A DNA stretch of 64,000 nucleotides, from NCBI RefSeq assembly GCF_937903345.1, contig NZ_CALCZQ010000008.1, forward strand, positions 1 to 64,000, given 5' to 3'. This document shows, piece by piece, positions 35,007-43,800 of this stretch; position 1 is the first letter of the stretch, and every line of letters begins with the position of its first letter. The DNA comes from an uncultured Emticicia sp. GTDB taxonomy: Bacteria > Bacteroidota > Bacteroidia > Cytophagales > Spirosomataceae. The translations under genes and the position numbers were made by a program. The notes under the pieces are model-generated. The model was not told the origin of the DNA and made no database searches. It saw nothing but the letters and a program-made list of their open reading frames with translations.

Positions 35007-35606
35007 TCATTTAGTTACCCAATCAACGCTAACAATGATCTCGTTTCGGCGACCAATAAATTGAAACGGTGGATTATAACCCAAGAAACGAAAATGTCCA
35101 AAATAGGAAATTGAAGCTTCTTTTAAAGCATTTTCAAGTCTTTGACTAAAAGATTTTATGTCATTTTCGGAAGCATAGCCAGCAAATTTTATAACCGCTA
35201 CATATTCTTGCGAAATGGTTTTTATTTTTACATTTGAGTCGTTAGGTTCGGGCAAATTATCTTTGCGATACTGACTTGGCATCACAAAACTCATAGTTGA
35301 TGATGTTTGATTGATATCCATGTGTACGGGCGTTGTCATGGCTATTTTCTCGTTAGTTTTGTTAGCTCCAAAAATATAATCTGCCAACTTTTTAAAACCC
35401 GAATTGCCCAATTCTTTATAAGTTTTTGCTGAAGATGTTGTAATCGCCATGGTAGCGGCAGGATAAAACCTTATTTCAAAGTCTTTTTCGATACGGATAA
35501 CCGTATATGGTTGAGACCCAGATTTGTTTGATGCCATCACAGTATATGCTTGAAAAAGTGTAAATACTACAAACAAAACGACCGTAATAATTAGTACAGT
35601 TTTCAT
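35007..35606 (-). CDS. SOUL-domain heme-binding-like protein
   Basis: 199 residues with an N-terminal hydrophobic signal/anchor and a SOUL fold: PYTVIRIEKDFEIRFYPAAT, FKKLADYIFGANKTNEKIAM, TPVHMD, FVMPSQYRKDNLPEPNDSNV and FRFLGYNPPFQFIGRRNEIIV. These are the characteristic motifs (KKLAxYIFGxN, MTxPV, FxMPSxY) of SOUL proteins. Members bind heme or other tetrapyrroles. It probably acts in the periplasm. Confidence 0.9.
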   Translation of the reverse strand: MKTVLIITVVLFVVFTLFQAYTVMASNKSGSQPYTVIRIEKDFEIRFYPAATMAITTSSAKTYKELGNSGFKKLADYIFGANKTNEKIAMTTPVHMDINQTSSTMSFVMPSQYRKDNLPEPNDSNVKIKTISQEYVAVIKFAGYASENDIKSFSQRLENALKEASISYFGHFRFLGYNPPFQFIGRRNEIIVSVDWVTK

Positions 35607-35629
35607 GGTTTTAAATTTTGAAATTATTG

Positions 35630-36550
35630 TTACTTCTGATTGTCAGGATTCAATAAATCATAAAATTGATCAAGTTTGGGCATCAAAATAATGCGAGTAC
35701 GTCGATTTTTTGTTCGGCCATCCGAGGTGTTATTGCTTGCTAAAATATTGTATTGTCCACGCCCCGCTGCAATCAATTTATTAGGGTCGATGTTAAAATT
35801 TTGTTGCATCACACGCACAACCGATGTTGCTCGTATGGCACTCAAATCCCAATTGTCGGTCACACATTCGGTGTTGATTGAAACATCATCGGTATAGCCT
35901 TCTACCATCACTTCCAACTCAGGTCTAGATTTGATAATAAGTGCGATTTTCTCTAAAACACTATTAGCTCGTGCCGAAATTTTGGTGCTTCCTGTGCTAA
36001 AAAGCATTTTATCAGAAATATTAATAAAAACGACCGTTTTATCGACTTTTATCTCAACATCTTTATCATCGATGCCATTGCGTAGTACACTTGTGAGGTT
36101 TACGGCCAAAGCCAAATTGATAGAATCGGTTTTTGTTCGGGCAGCCTGCAGCAAATAAATATAACGGTCTTTGGTAGCAAGTTGCGACAGTGTTTTGTCG
36201 ATATTTGCATTTGCTTCTTTCGATAAAACCGTAAGATTTCCTACAGCATCGAGTTGTTTATCTCGCAAGCCTTTGAAATCAATAATTTGCATTTTTAGTT
36301 CATTAATTTGCATATCACGTTGCATAACTATTCCGAGTGTATTATTTTTTTGATTTTCGCTCTCTTGCTGCATTCTCGACATTCTATTGAGGCGGTCTTT
36401 GTAATCTTGTACACTATCGCCACATTTGACCAAATTAGACTCGGATTTATCGTAAAGCGATTGTAATTCGGTCAGTTTTTTCTTGGCAACGCACGAGGTA
36501 AGAGAAAAACCTAGTCCTAAAAAAAGGATTATTTTTATAATAGTCTTCAT
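35630..36550 (-). CDS. OmpA-family coiled-coil lipoprotein
   Basis: 306 residues; lipoprotein signal (GFSLTSC), a coiled-coil region (residues ~25-150, KKLTELQSLYDKSESNLVKC; MQQESENQKNNTLGIVMQRD) and a C-terminal OmpA peptidoglycan-binding domain: MLFSTGSTKISARANSVLEK, VEGYTDDVSI, IAAGRGQYNILASNNTSDGR and KNRRTRIIL. It would link the outer membrane to peptidoglycan. Same strand and operon block as the SOUL and Dps genes. Confidence 0.9.
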   Translation of the reverse strand: MKTIIKIILFLGLGFSLTSCVAKKKLTELQSLYDKSESNLVKCGDSVQDYKDRLNRMSRMQQESENQKNNTLGIVMQRDMQINELKMQIIDFKGLRDKQLDAVGNLTVLSKEANANIDKTLSQLATKDRYIYLLQAARTKTDSINLALAVNLTSVLRNGIDDKDVEIKVDKTVVFINISDKMLFSTGSTKISARANSVLEKIALIIKSRPELEVMVEGYTDDVSINTECVTDNWDLSAIRATSVVRVMQQNFNIDPNKLIAAGRGQYNILASNNTSDGRTKNRRTRIILMPKLDQFYDLLNPDNQK

Positions 36551-36616
36551 GCTATTTTCTTTAAAATTTTTGTTAATTGCTAGATTTTTTCATTCTAAAA
36601 AACCAATATTAATTTT

Positions 36617-37087
36617 TTAATTTAAATATCGGCTAAAAATCCATGCGGAAGTTTCGTGTTGTAACAAAAGCCCTGTCAAGAAATCGGCAGTTCCGGCATC
36701 ACGGTTTACAACACATTCCGCAATGCCTTTACGGAGTTCTAATATTAATGTTTCATGATCATTTTTCAACTCATTCAACATTTCTTTTTGTGGTACATAC
36801 ACTTTTGGCGACTCTTTTAATCTGGTAAGTGCCGAAAATTCGCTCATTGTTCCTATAATATTACTTCCAAGTTTTCCAATACGCTCAGCGATTTCATCAA
36901 TCACCTTTTCAAACTCTGTGTATTGGGCTTGAAATAATTTATGCAATTCCATAAAGCTCTGACCCGAGACATTCCAATGAAATTTCCTGGTTTTGATGTA
37001 TAGCACCATTTCGTCTGCTAAAAGATTTGTAAGTATGGTAACACATACCTTTAGACGTTCTTCTGAAATACCGATCGTTAATTTCAT
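36617..37087 (-). CDS. dps: Dps-type ferritin
   Basis: 156 residues with ferroxidase motifs KFHWNVSGQSFMELHKLFQ and YTEFEKVIDEIAERIGKLGS (His, Asp/Glu ligands), and the rest of a four-helix Dps core (LRKGIAECVVNRDAGTADFL; HETSAWIFSRYLN). It stores iron and protects DNA against peroxide. Dps in a stress cluster fits the regulon idea. Confidence 0.9.
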   Translation of the reverse strand: MKLTIGISEERLKVCVTILTNLLADEMVLYIKTRKFHWNVSGQSFMELHKLFQAQYTEFEKVIDEIAERIGKLGSNIIGTMSEFSALTRLKESPKVYVPQKEMLNELKNDHETLILELRKGIAECVVNRDAGTADFLTGLLLQHETSAWIFSRYLN

Positions 37088-37129
37088 TTTCTTCTATTTT
37101 TTTGATTTTAATTCTACTTTATTTTCAAA

Positions 37130-37411
37130 TTATCTCCAACTGCCTTGTACCAAATGTTCTCCTCTCCTGGTAGCTTTCCATTGGCCTTGCTTATATTTCC
37201 TGCCCCAATTGGGTTTTGCCCAATAGCCATTATTTCTTGAGTAAGTTTTCGCACGGTGGCTATAAATCCAGTTTCCATCAACCCAAACGTGGTTTAGACT
37301 TGGACTCATCGGACGTTTGATATTTGTGTGCGTAGGTCTTACATTTACATACTCTCGACTACATGCACTAAAAAAAAAGCCCAATAAAACGATTAAAATA
37401 TAGATTTTCAT
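37130..37411 (-). CDS. YXWGXW-repeat-like lipoprotein
   Basis: 93 residues; lipoprotein signal ending FFFSAC (Cys17). The short mature part has Trp- and Tyr-rich repeats (NHVWVDGNWIYSHR; NNGYWAKPNWGRKYKQGQW; RGEHLVQGSW) related to YXWGXW-type repeats found in periplasmic proteins. Function unknown. It lies in the run of stress genes downstream of promoter copy 6. Confidence 0.65.
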   Translation of the reverse strand: MKIYILIVLLGFFFSACSREYVNVRPTHTNIKRPMSPSLNHVWVDGNWIYSHRAKTYSRNNGYWAKPNWGRKYKQGQWKATRRGEHLVQGSWR

Positions 37412-37428
37412 CTGAATAAAGTTTATGA

Positions 37429-37614
37429 TTAGTCTTTGGTTGTGCGTATGAGTCCAATTCCTGAAAGGGAAAATATAAAACCAATCACACCATAAGTAAT
37501 AAGTGCTTGTATATTATGTTCGCCCGATTTATTGACAAATAAAATAGCAGAATAGATAAGTCCACCGATGCCAAAAAACGTTAGAAATGCCCCAAAAATG
37601 CGTTTAATATTCAT
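37429..37614 (-). CDS. Small two-span membrane protein
   Basis: 61 residues with two hydrophobic segments (FGAFLTFFGIGGLIYSAILF; ALITYGVIGFIFSLSGIGLI) separated by a charged loop. Small membrane proteins of this kind are common in the operon type that this window repeats. Specific role unknown. Confidence 0.6.
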   Translation of the reverse strand: MNIKRIFGAFLTFFGIGGLIYSAILFVNKSGEHNIQALITYGVIGFIFSLSGIGLIRTTKD

Positions 37615-37649
37615 AAATTAAGCTGATTATTTCTGGTTTTAAAATAACT

Positions 37650-37834
37650 TTAAACTGTGATATTCATCAAACCATTCAATAAACCAAATACTTTTAAAAG
37701 CCAAATTATTATAACCACCACAAATACGATGTTTAATAGTGTTTTGATTTTTCCATCCATGGGAAATATGTATTGATGAGCCACAAAATCACGCCTACAA
37801 CAATTAAAACAATTAAAATATTGAATAAAGGCAT
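37650..37834 (-). pseudogene. Frameshifted Thivi_2564-type small membrane protein
   Basis: From ATG 37834 the frame reads MPLFNILIVLIVVGVILWLI then NTYFPWME and stops at 37734-37736. In the next frame, MDGKIKTLLNIVFVVVIIIW continues and ends at 37650-37652. The join sits at a TTTCCC tract: one extra C would restore one protein of about 61 residues with the typical family pattern. This is either a real frameshift or a sequencing error. The ATG is 25 bases from the -7 box of promoter copy 6. Confidence 0.7.
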
Positions 37835-37859
37835 ATAAGAGCGTTGTTAAATTGTATTC

Positions 37860-37925
37860 AAAGGTAAGAAATTGCCTTGCCGAATATGTTATATAATTGT
37901 TGAAATGACTTACATTATTCACACA
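37860..37925 (-). promoter_or_regulatory. Shared stress-regulon promoter module, copy 6
   Basis: AAAGGTA at 37860, half-site TTATATAATT at 37889-37898, distal half-site TTACATTATTCACACA at 37910-37925 (plus-strand reading); total 66 bp. The minus-strand -7 box reads TACCTTTG, an exact TAnnTTTG. It drives the small-membrane-protein/YXWGXW/Dps/OmpA/SOUL run. Confidence 0.9.
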
Positions 37926-37935
37926 ATTATATTTT

Positions 37936-38484
37936 TTAATTATCAGCTTTCACGCACCACATCAGTTCTTTTATAAAAGCTTCGGCTAATTTATCTGTTG
38001 CGGCTTTGTCGGTTGGTTTTCCAGTATCATCGTAGTTTTGATGAACGTTTGGCACAGAAAATATCTCGGTTATAGTCCAAACTTTCATTTTCCAAAGTAT
38101 AAATTGCAATGAAAGAAGTACTTGCGAACCACCAAAAGGACCAGCCGAAACAGTGGCAATGGCAACAGGTTTATGTCGCCATTCCTCATACAATAAATCA
38201 ATCGCATTTTTTAAACTTGCAGGATAACCACCGTTGTATTCGGGCGTAACCAAAATAATTCCTTTTGATGCTTTGATTTTCTTGGAAAACGCTAAAGCTT
38301 TTTCGCTTGGATTTGCTTGTTTTTTAAGTGTTTCAGTAAAAATCGGAAAATCGTATTCTCTCAAATCCAAAATTTCAACGTTTGCTAAATTATTTTCAGT
38401 CAAATAATTCTTAAAATATAAAGCTATGCGGTGGCTTTGTCGGTCAAGCCTTATACTTGACGAAATGATTGAAATTTGTTGCAT
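37936..38484 (-). CDS. NADPH-dependent FMN reductase
   Basis: 182 residues with the flavodoxin-like fold of the YieF/ChrR group: ISIISSSIRLDRQSHRIALY (phosphate-binding loop SSIRxxR), GIILVTPEYNGGYPASLKNA (PEYNGGYPASLKNAID motif) and AGPFGGSQVLLSLQFIL. Such enzymes reduce quinones, FMN or metals. The stop codon is 11 bases from promoter copy 6. In an operon with the copper-storage-like and JmjC genes. Confidence 0.9.
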   Translation of the reverse strand: MQQISIISSSIRLDRQSHRIALYFKNYLTENNLANVEILDLREYDFPIFTETLKKQANPSEKALAFSKKIKASKGIILVTPEYNGGYPASLKNAIDLLYEEWRHKPVAIATVSAGPFGGSQVLLSLQFILWKMKVWTITEIFSVPNVHQNYDDTGKPTDKAATDKLAEAFIKELMWCVKADN

Positions 38485-38720
38485 AATAATAATGTGGAGG
38501 TAATTTTAAAAAAGAATATGAAAAATTTAACCCTAGGGATGATTAAAATATTTTAACCAAACCCAAAGGATAAAAAATTAATTTTGGTAAAGATTGATTC
38601 TATCAATTTGAATATGATCAGTCTCATGTTTTTGATCTTAGTGCGTTATTAGTAATACAAGCAGTTTATGAATGCAAAATATTACAAAAATTAAAACTAA
38701 ACCTACATCATTAGTGCCTT

Positions 38721-39044
38721 TCAGCTACCCCCGCAAGCAATCGAACATTCTTTGCAGGCCGAAGCACATTCTTTGCAATGTTCGTTTTCATGTTTTACAC
38801 ACTCAGTTGCACATTCCTCACATAAAACTGCACATAACTTGGCAATTGCTGATGCATGCTCACTACCTAAACTTAATAACTGAGCCGTTGCGTAGCAAAG
38901 TGCTGCACACTCCATATCACGTTGAATACATTTAACCATCATTTTTATGTCAGATTCTTGCAAGCATGAAGCCACACAATGATTACAAAGTGCTGCACAT
39001 TTAAGGCAAGCATCAATAATTTTTTTATTTTCGTGATAAGCCAT
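38721..39044 (-). CDS. Four-helix-bundle copper-storage-like protein, second copy
   Basis: 107 residues with 17 cysteines in CxxxC/CxxC spacing (IIDACLKCAALCNHCVASCL; KLCAVLCEECATECVKHENE; KECASACKECSIACG). Paralogue of the protein at 17411-17737 with the same Csp/DUF326 features and no signal peptide. Located in the operon of promoter copy 7 between the JmjC/cupin gene and the FMN reductase gene. Confidence 0.85.
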   Translation of the reverse strand: MAYHENKKIIDACLKCAALCNHCVASCLQESDIKMMVKCIQRDMECAALCYATAQLLSLGSEHASAIAKLCAVLCEECATECVKHENEHCKECASACKECSIACGGS

Positions 39045-39068
39045 TTCGTTGTTTTGATCTATAAAAAT

Positions 39069-39974
39069 TTACTTTTTGATTATTTCTTGAAGATTTAAAT
39101 CCAATTCTCTTAAACTCTTCACTGCCTTTATTGCTATTCTTTGAGCTATTTGCTCTTTCATAGTCAGCCATTTACTGCCCAAAACTTTATTCATCAGTTT
39201 ATCATAGGGCATTTTTAAGGCAATATTTACCAAGCCTTTCATTTTTGATTGAAATGATGGAGCAAGCTTTCGGTAGCTTATCGAAAAACTACCCTCGAGA
39301 TAAGTCATGTAATGCCAATAACCGCTGGGCATAAAAATAGAATCTCCGTGTTCGAGCACACATTCATATCCTTTTACGAAAGCTAAGGCTGGATATTTTT
39401 TGTGATTGATAGCATCAAGATTTATTAATGAATATGTATTGTAAGGCAAACGATAGAGTAAATCGTTGTATTCAGGAGCAATTAAAATCACTTTTTTTCT
39501 TCCGCCAAAATGTGTCAAAAGCACATTTGACATATCGATATCATAGTGAATCCTTACGGTTGTATCTTTTCCTCCAAAAAACATGTATCCGACGTTATCG
39601 AGCACACCTTCAAAAATTTCAGGGCAAGGAAATTCGTCCTTTAATGTAGGATTGCTTTTGAAACAATCAAAGAGAAAAATCCTTAAATCGGTCTTTTGGT
39701 CTTTGCCAATGACCTCAAGATAATCGCTAAATTTCATTTTTAGGTCGGGAGTTGTAAAAGCAGAAGAAGCACTCTTTTTGTTGGCATTATCAAAAACATC
39801 GATCTCCAAATCGCCCATTGTTTGTTTGAAATAATCAATTGTCCATCGCTTACCTGCAATTTTATTATCGGCAAGTCCTTTAATGATTACAGGTTTTTGG
39901 GGCTTAAAATAATGTTCGTTAAAGTCTTTCAAGCCAGTTGTATCTACTATGTCTATTTTTTGTTTTAAGTCCAT
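39069..39974 (-). CDS. Cupin-8/JmjC-like oxygenase
   Basis: 301 residues. The JmjC/cupin-8 fold shows FNEHYFKPQKPVIIKGLADN, TVRIHYDIDMSNVLLTHFGG (HxD of the metal triad), and VLEHGDSIFMPSGYWHYMTY (the second metal His) with SISYRKL. It is a predicted Fe(II)/2-oxoglutarate-dependent hydroxylase with unknown substrate. First gene behind promoter copy 7. Confidence 0.85.
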   Translation of the reverse strand: MDLKQKIDIVDTTGLKDFNEHYFKPQKPVIIKGLADNKIAGKRWTIDYFKQTMGDLEIDVFDNANKKSASSAFTTPDLKMKFSDYLEVIGKDQKTDLRIFLFDCFKSNPTLKDEFPCPEIFEGVLDNVGYMFFGGKDTTVRIHYDIDMSNVLLTHFGGRKKVILIAPEYNDLLYRLPYNTYSLINLDAINHKKYPALAFVKGYECVLEHGDSIFMPSGYWHYMTYLEGSFSISYRKLAPSFQSKMKGLVNIALKMPYDKLMNKVLGSKWLTMKEQIAQRIAIKAVKSLRELDLNLQEIIKK

Positions 39975-40064
39975 TTTTTAAAAATTATGATGTAGTTTGA
40001 TTAGTATAAATAGCTTATAATCAAAAATTTGATGCGAAAATGATTTTTCTCCAACTCACGAAAC

Positions 40065-40130
40065 AAAGGTGCGTGCATTCATCAAAAAATGTATTACAGA
40101 ATTTTAAAGAATATTTACATTATTCACACA
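40065..40130 (-). promoter_or_regulatory. Shared stress-regulon promoter module, copy 7
   Basis: AAAGGTG at 40065, half-site TTACAGAATT at 40094-40103, distal half-site TTACATTATTCACACA at 40115-40130 (plus-strand reading); total 66 bp, 21-bp period. Drives the JmjC / copper-storage-like / FMN reductase operon, with a leader of about 90 bases. Confidence 0.85.
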
Positions 40131-40186
40131 TTACATGTCGAAACCATCAATAATTGCGTTAATTCGATTATAATAAATCTTGTAAA

Positions 40187-40792
40187 ATGGCACTACTGCT
40201 ACTCGTCCGGCACGGACAATCGACCTATAATTTAGAAAATCGTTTTACGGGAAACCTTGACGTACCACTCACGCCTTTGGGCGAAGAAGAAGCACTTTTG
40301 GCAGGAAAAAAGCTAATCAATTTTCATATTGATTTTGCTTATACTTCTATACTAGTCCGAGCTTGTGAAACTTTAAGAATCATTTTAAAAGAAATAAAGC
40401 AAACCAATATTCCCATCATTAAAAATGCTGCTTTAAATGAACGAATGTACGGAAGTTTACAAGGACAAAACAAAGCCGAAACCGCCCTAAAATACGGTGA
40501 TCATCAAGTCGAATTGTGGAGAAGAAGCTACGAAATACGGCCACCCGAAGGTGAAAGTTTGCACGATACCTATAATCGAGCTGTTCCATACTATCAACAA
40601 GAAATTGAACCAAAATTAAAAAACTACAAAAACATACTGATTGTGGCTCACGGAAATAGTTTACGGGCACTAAAAATGTACTTAGAAGATATTAGTCCGG
40701 AAAATATTTTAAAGGTGAATATCCAAACTGGAGCACCATTAATGTATGTTTTTAATGAAAATCTAAAGAATTTTAGTGTAAAAAATTTATGA
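40187..40792 (+). CDS. gpmA: Phosphoglycerate mutase (2,3-BPG-dependent type)
   Basis: 201 residues. LLLVRHGQSTYNLENRFTGN is the RHG motif (His9 phosphorylated in the family) and VAHGNSLRALKMYLEDI the second His. EARLNERMYGSLQGQNK-like NERMYGSLQGQNKAETALKY and WRRSYEIRPPEGESLHDTYN are typical of dPGM. At 201 residues it is shorter than the usual ~230-250, lacking part of the C-terminal region. Interconverts 3- and 2-phosphoglycerate in glycolysis. Confidence 0.85.
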   Translation: MALLLLVRHGQSTYNLENRFTGNLDVPLTPLGEEEALLAGKKLINFHIDFAYTSILVRACETLRIILKEIKQTNIPIIKNAALNERMYGSLQGQNKAETALKYGDHQVELWRRSYEIRPPEGESLHDTYNRAVPYYQQEIEPKLKNYKNILIVAHGNSLRALKMYLEDISPENILKVNIQTGAPLMYVFNENLKNFSVKNL

Positions 40793-40879
40793 GTTTCGTA
40801 ATACAATTAAATTATTAATCTTTATTAAGCAATTACCCATTTATTTAACACTACCTTCGTTACAAACCGACAGGTACAA

Positions 40880-43800
40880 ATGAAAACAGCCTCCTTGCTT
40901 CACAAAAAAAAAGCTCTTCCAAAAAAGGAAACCTTAGCTCAATCCAATTTCACGGAGCAGGAAAAACTATTACCTAAAATTAATAGCTTAGAAAAACCTA
41001 ATGATACACGTAAAAATCCATTTACGATAGTTGCCATCGGTGCCTCGTCAGGTGGTTTGGAGGCAATCACACAGCTTTTGCAAAACCTTTCCCCAAATAC
41101 GGGTATGGCGTATATCGTGGTGCAGCACCTTAGTCCCGACCATAAAAGCATGCTTACGTCACTTTTATCGAAGGCAACTGACATGACAGTGCAGGATATT
41201 GACGATATGAAAAAAATGCAACCCGATAACGTATATGTAATTCCGTATAATAAAGGCATTGAAGTAACTGATGGACATATAAAATTAGTACCTCGCTCAA
41301 AAGGTGGAGCAGCCATTTCGATAGACGTATTGTTTGCTTCATTGGCCGAAACTCACAAACAAAACGTAATTGGAATTATACTTTCTGGCAGTGCAAATGA
41401 TGGTACTCGTGGTTTGAAAGAAATAAAAGAAGCAGGAGGAATAACTTTTGCACAGGACGATTCAGCAAAGTTTACCAGCATGCCGCATTCGGCAATTGCT
41501 GAAGGCGTAGTTGATTTTATTTTATCGCCCAAAGATATTGCAACAGAATTAACGAGGATGAGCATGCACCCATTAATTACGCAAAATACTTTAAAACCTG
41601 CTCCAGAAGATGAAATCGACAACAATAACCCTGATTTAAAACTCATTCTTGAACTTTTACATAAAAGAAAAAACGTTAATTTTAGTCATTATAAAATGAA
41701 CACCATCAAGCGTAGAATGCTACGACGTATGTTGGTTCATAAAATAAAAACAATTGACCAATATTGCGAATTGCTATTAAAAGATAGCAAGGAAGTAGAT
41801 GCACTTTATCAAGATTTGCTAATAAATGTAACTGAATTTTATAGAGATACCGAAGCATTTTCGTTGCTAAAAAAGACAATTTTACCTCGTTTACTAAAAA
41901 CCAAAGTAGAAGGTGAAACTTTAAGAATTTGGGTTGCGGCATGTGCCACAGGCGAAGAAGTTTATTCGATAGCCATGATATTGCTCGAAATACAACAAAA
42001 TAAAACCAATAATATTCCGTTTCAGATATTTGCTTCTGATCTCAGTGCCGATGCAATCTCTTTCGCCCGTACCGGTGAATATTCTATCAATCAACTAAAA
42101 AATATTTCGCCAAAACAGCTTCAACTATTTTTTACGAAAACAAAAGACAAATATCGTATTTCAAAAACACTACGTGATGTATGCGTGTTTGCTCAACACA
42201 ATATTCTGAACGACCCGCCATTTTCTCGCATGGATTTTATAAGTTGTCGCAATTTTTTAATTTACTTAGATGTTTCAGCTCAGAAAAAAGCCATAAGTAC
42301 TTTCCATTATGCACTAAATGAGGGTGGATCTTTGATGCTTGGTAAGTCAGAAACCATTGGCTCATCGGCACAACTTTTTAGGATAATAAATAAAAAATAC
42401 AAGTTTTATTCTCGCAAAAAAAACTTGGGCACCAAGCGAAATCCCGACATAAATACTCTTATTACGAAGGTAGCCTTACCAATTTTAGCTACTACAATCA
42501 CTCCCAAAAAAGCACTCGGTACGGCTAATGGAAATCTTGGCAATGCTTTTGATAACGTATTACTGGCCCAATATGTCCCGGCCAGCGTGATTATCAATTA
42601 TGATTTAGAAATCCTTCAATTTAAAGGACAAACAGCACTTTATCTACAAAATCCATCAGGAAAAGCCAGTTTTAATGTCCTGAAAATGGCACATATAGAA
42701 ATTACTTTTGAGTTGCGGAACGCCATTCATCATGTGATTAAAACCAAGCAAATTGTGCGAAAAATGGGCATTGAAATGAGCCGTGATGTAGAAAAAAACA
42801 TCATTCAGGTTGTAAATATTGAAGTTGCTCCGCTAAAAGTTGAAGGCGAAGAACCGCTCTTGATTATTGTCTTTTATGGGCAACAAATTGATTTGCCTAA
42901 ATATCCCATTTTTAGTGCAAAAAATCAATCAATTGCCAAAGACCGAAGAATCAAAAAACTAGAAGAAGAATTGGCTGAGGCTCGTTCCGATATGGCATCG
43001 ATAACGCAAGACCAAGAAGCCGCCAACGAAGAGCTTCAGAGTGCCAATGAAGAAATAATTTCGAGTAATGAAGAATTACAGAGCCTAAATGAAGAACTTG
43101 AAACCTCGAAGGAAGAAATAGAGTCAACCAATGAAGAGCTGACAACTAGCAACCAAGAACTTCATGCACAGATTCTGCAGATAAAAGAACTATATACATA
43201 CGTTGAGGGGATCATATCCACCGTCCATGAACCTGTATTGATTCTTGACAAAAACATCAGAATCAAGTCGGCTAATAAGTCTTTTTGCAAAATGTTTCAT
43301 GTAGTTGAAGCCGAAATTATTGATATTTCATTGTACAAGCTGGGAAATAGTCAGTGGAATATTCCTAGTTTGCGTAAACTTTTGGAAGAAATTGTGCCAA
43401 GAAATGTTCGTTTTCACGATTTTGAAGTTGAACAGACATTTCCGAATATCGGACTAAAAACAATGTTGCTCAATGCTCATAGAATCGTGCAAGAAAGAAA
43501 AAATGAAGAATTAATAGTGCTAACTATCGCTGATATTACTGAAGTAAAACGGCTTGCAATTGAACTCGAAGTAAAGCAAAATAGAATATTAGAAGAACGA
43601 TTAGAAAACAAAAAAAAGACTATAAAAGCGATTGAAGATAGTAATATCCGCTATAATATGTTACTAATGCAATCGCCTTTTGCTTTTGCCATTATGCAAG
43701 GTGAGGATTTAATTGTTACGCTTGCCAACGATAGTATAAAAGAAATGTGGGGCAAGGGAAAGCAATTAGAAGGCAGACCATTGCTTGAAATTTTACCTGA

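Noticed and set aside
37650..37922. A 90-residue minus-strand ORF read from 37922.
   Set aside because: Its first half overlaps promoter copy 6 and is not membrane-like; the family-supported protein starts at 37834 in another frame.
40786..40860. A plus-strand sequence before the CheB-CheR kinase resembling the shared module (TTTATGAGTTTCGTAATA and a TACCTTCG box).
   Set aside because: Only about 13 of 18 bases match the distal half-site and the spacing to the box differs from the nine copies by 6-7 bases.
40939..41646. Several minus-strand ORFs within the CheB-CheR kinase gene.
   Set aside because: Antisense shadows of the kinase coding sequence.
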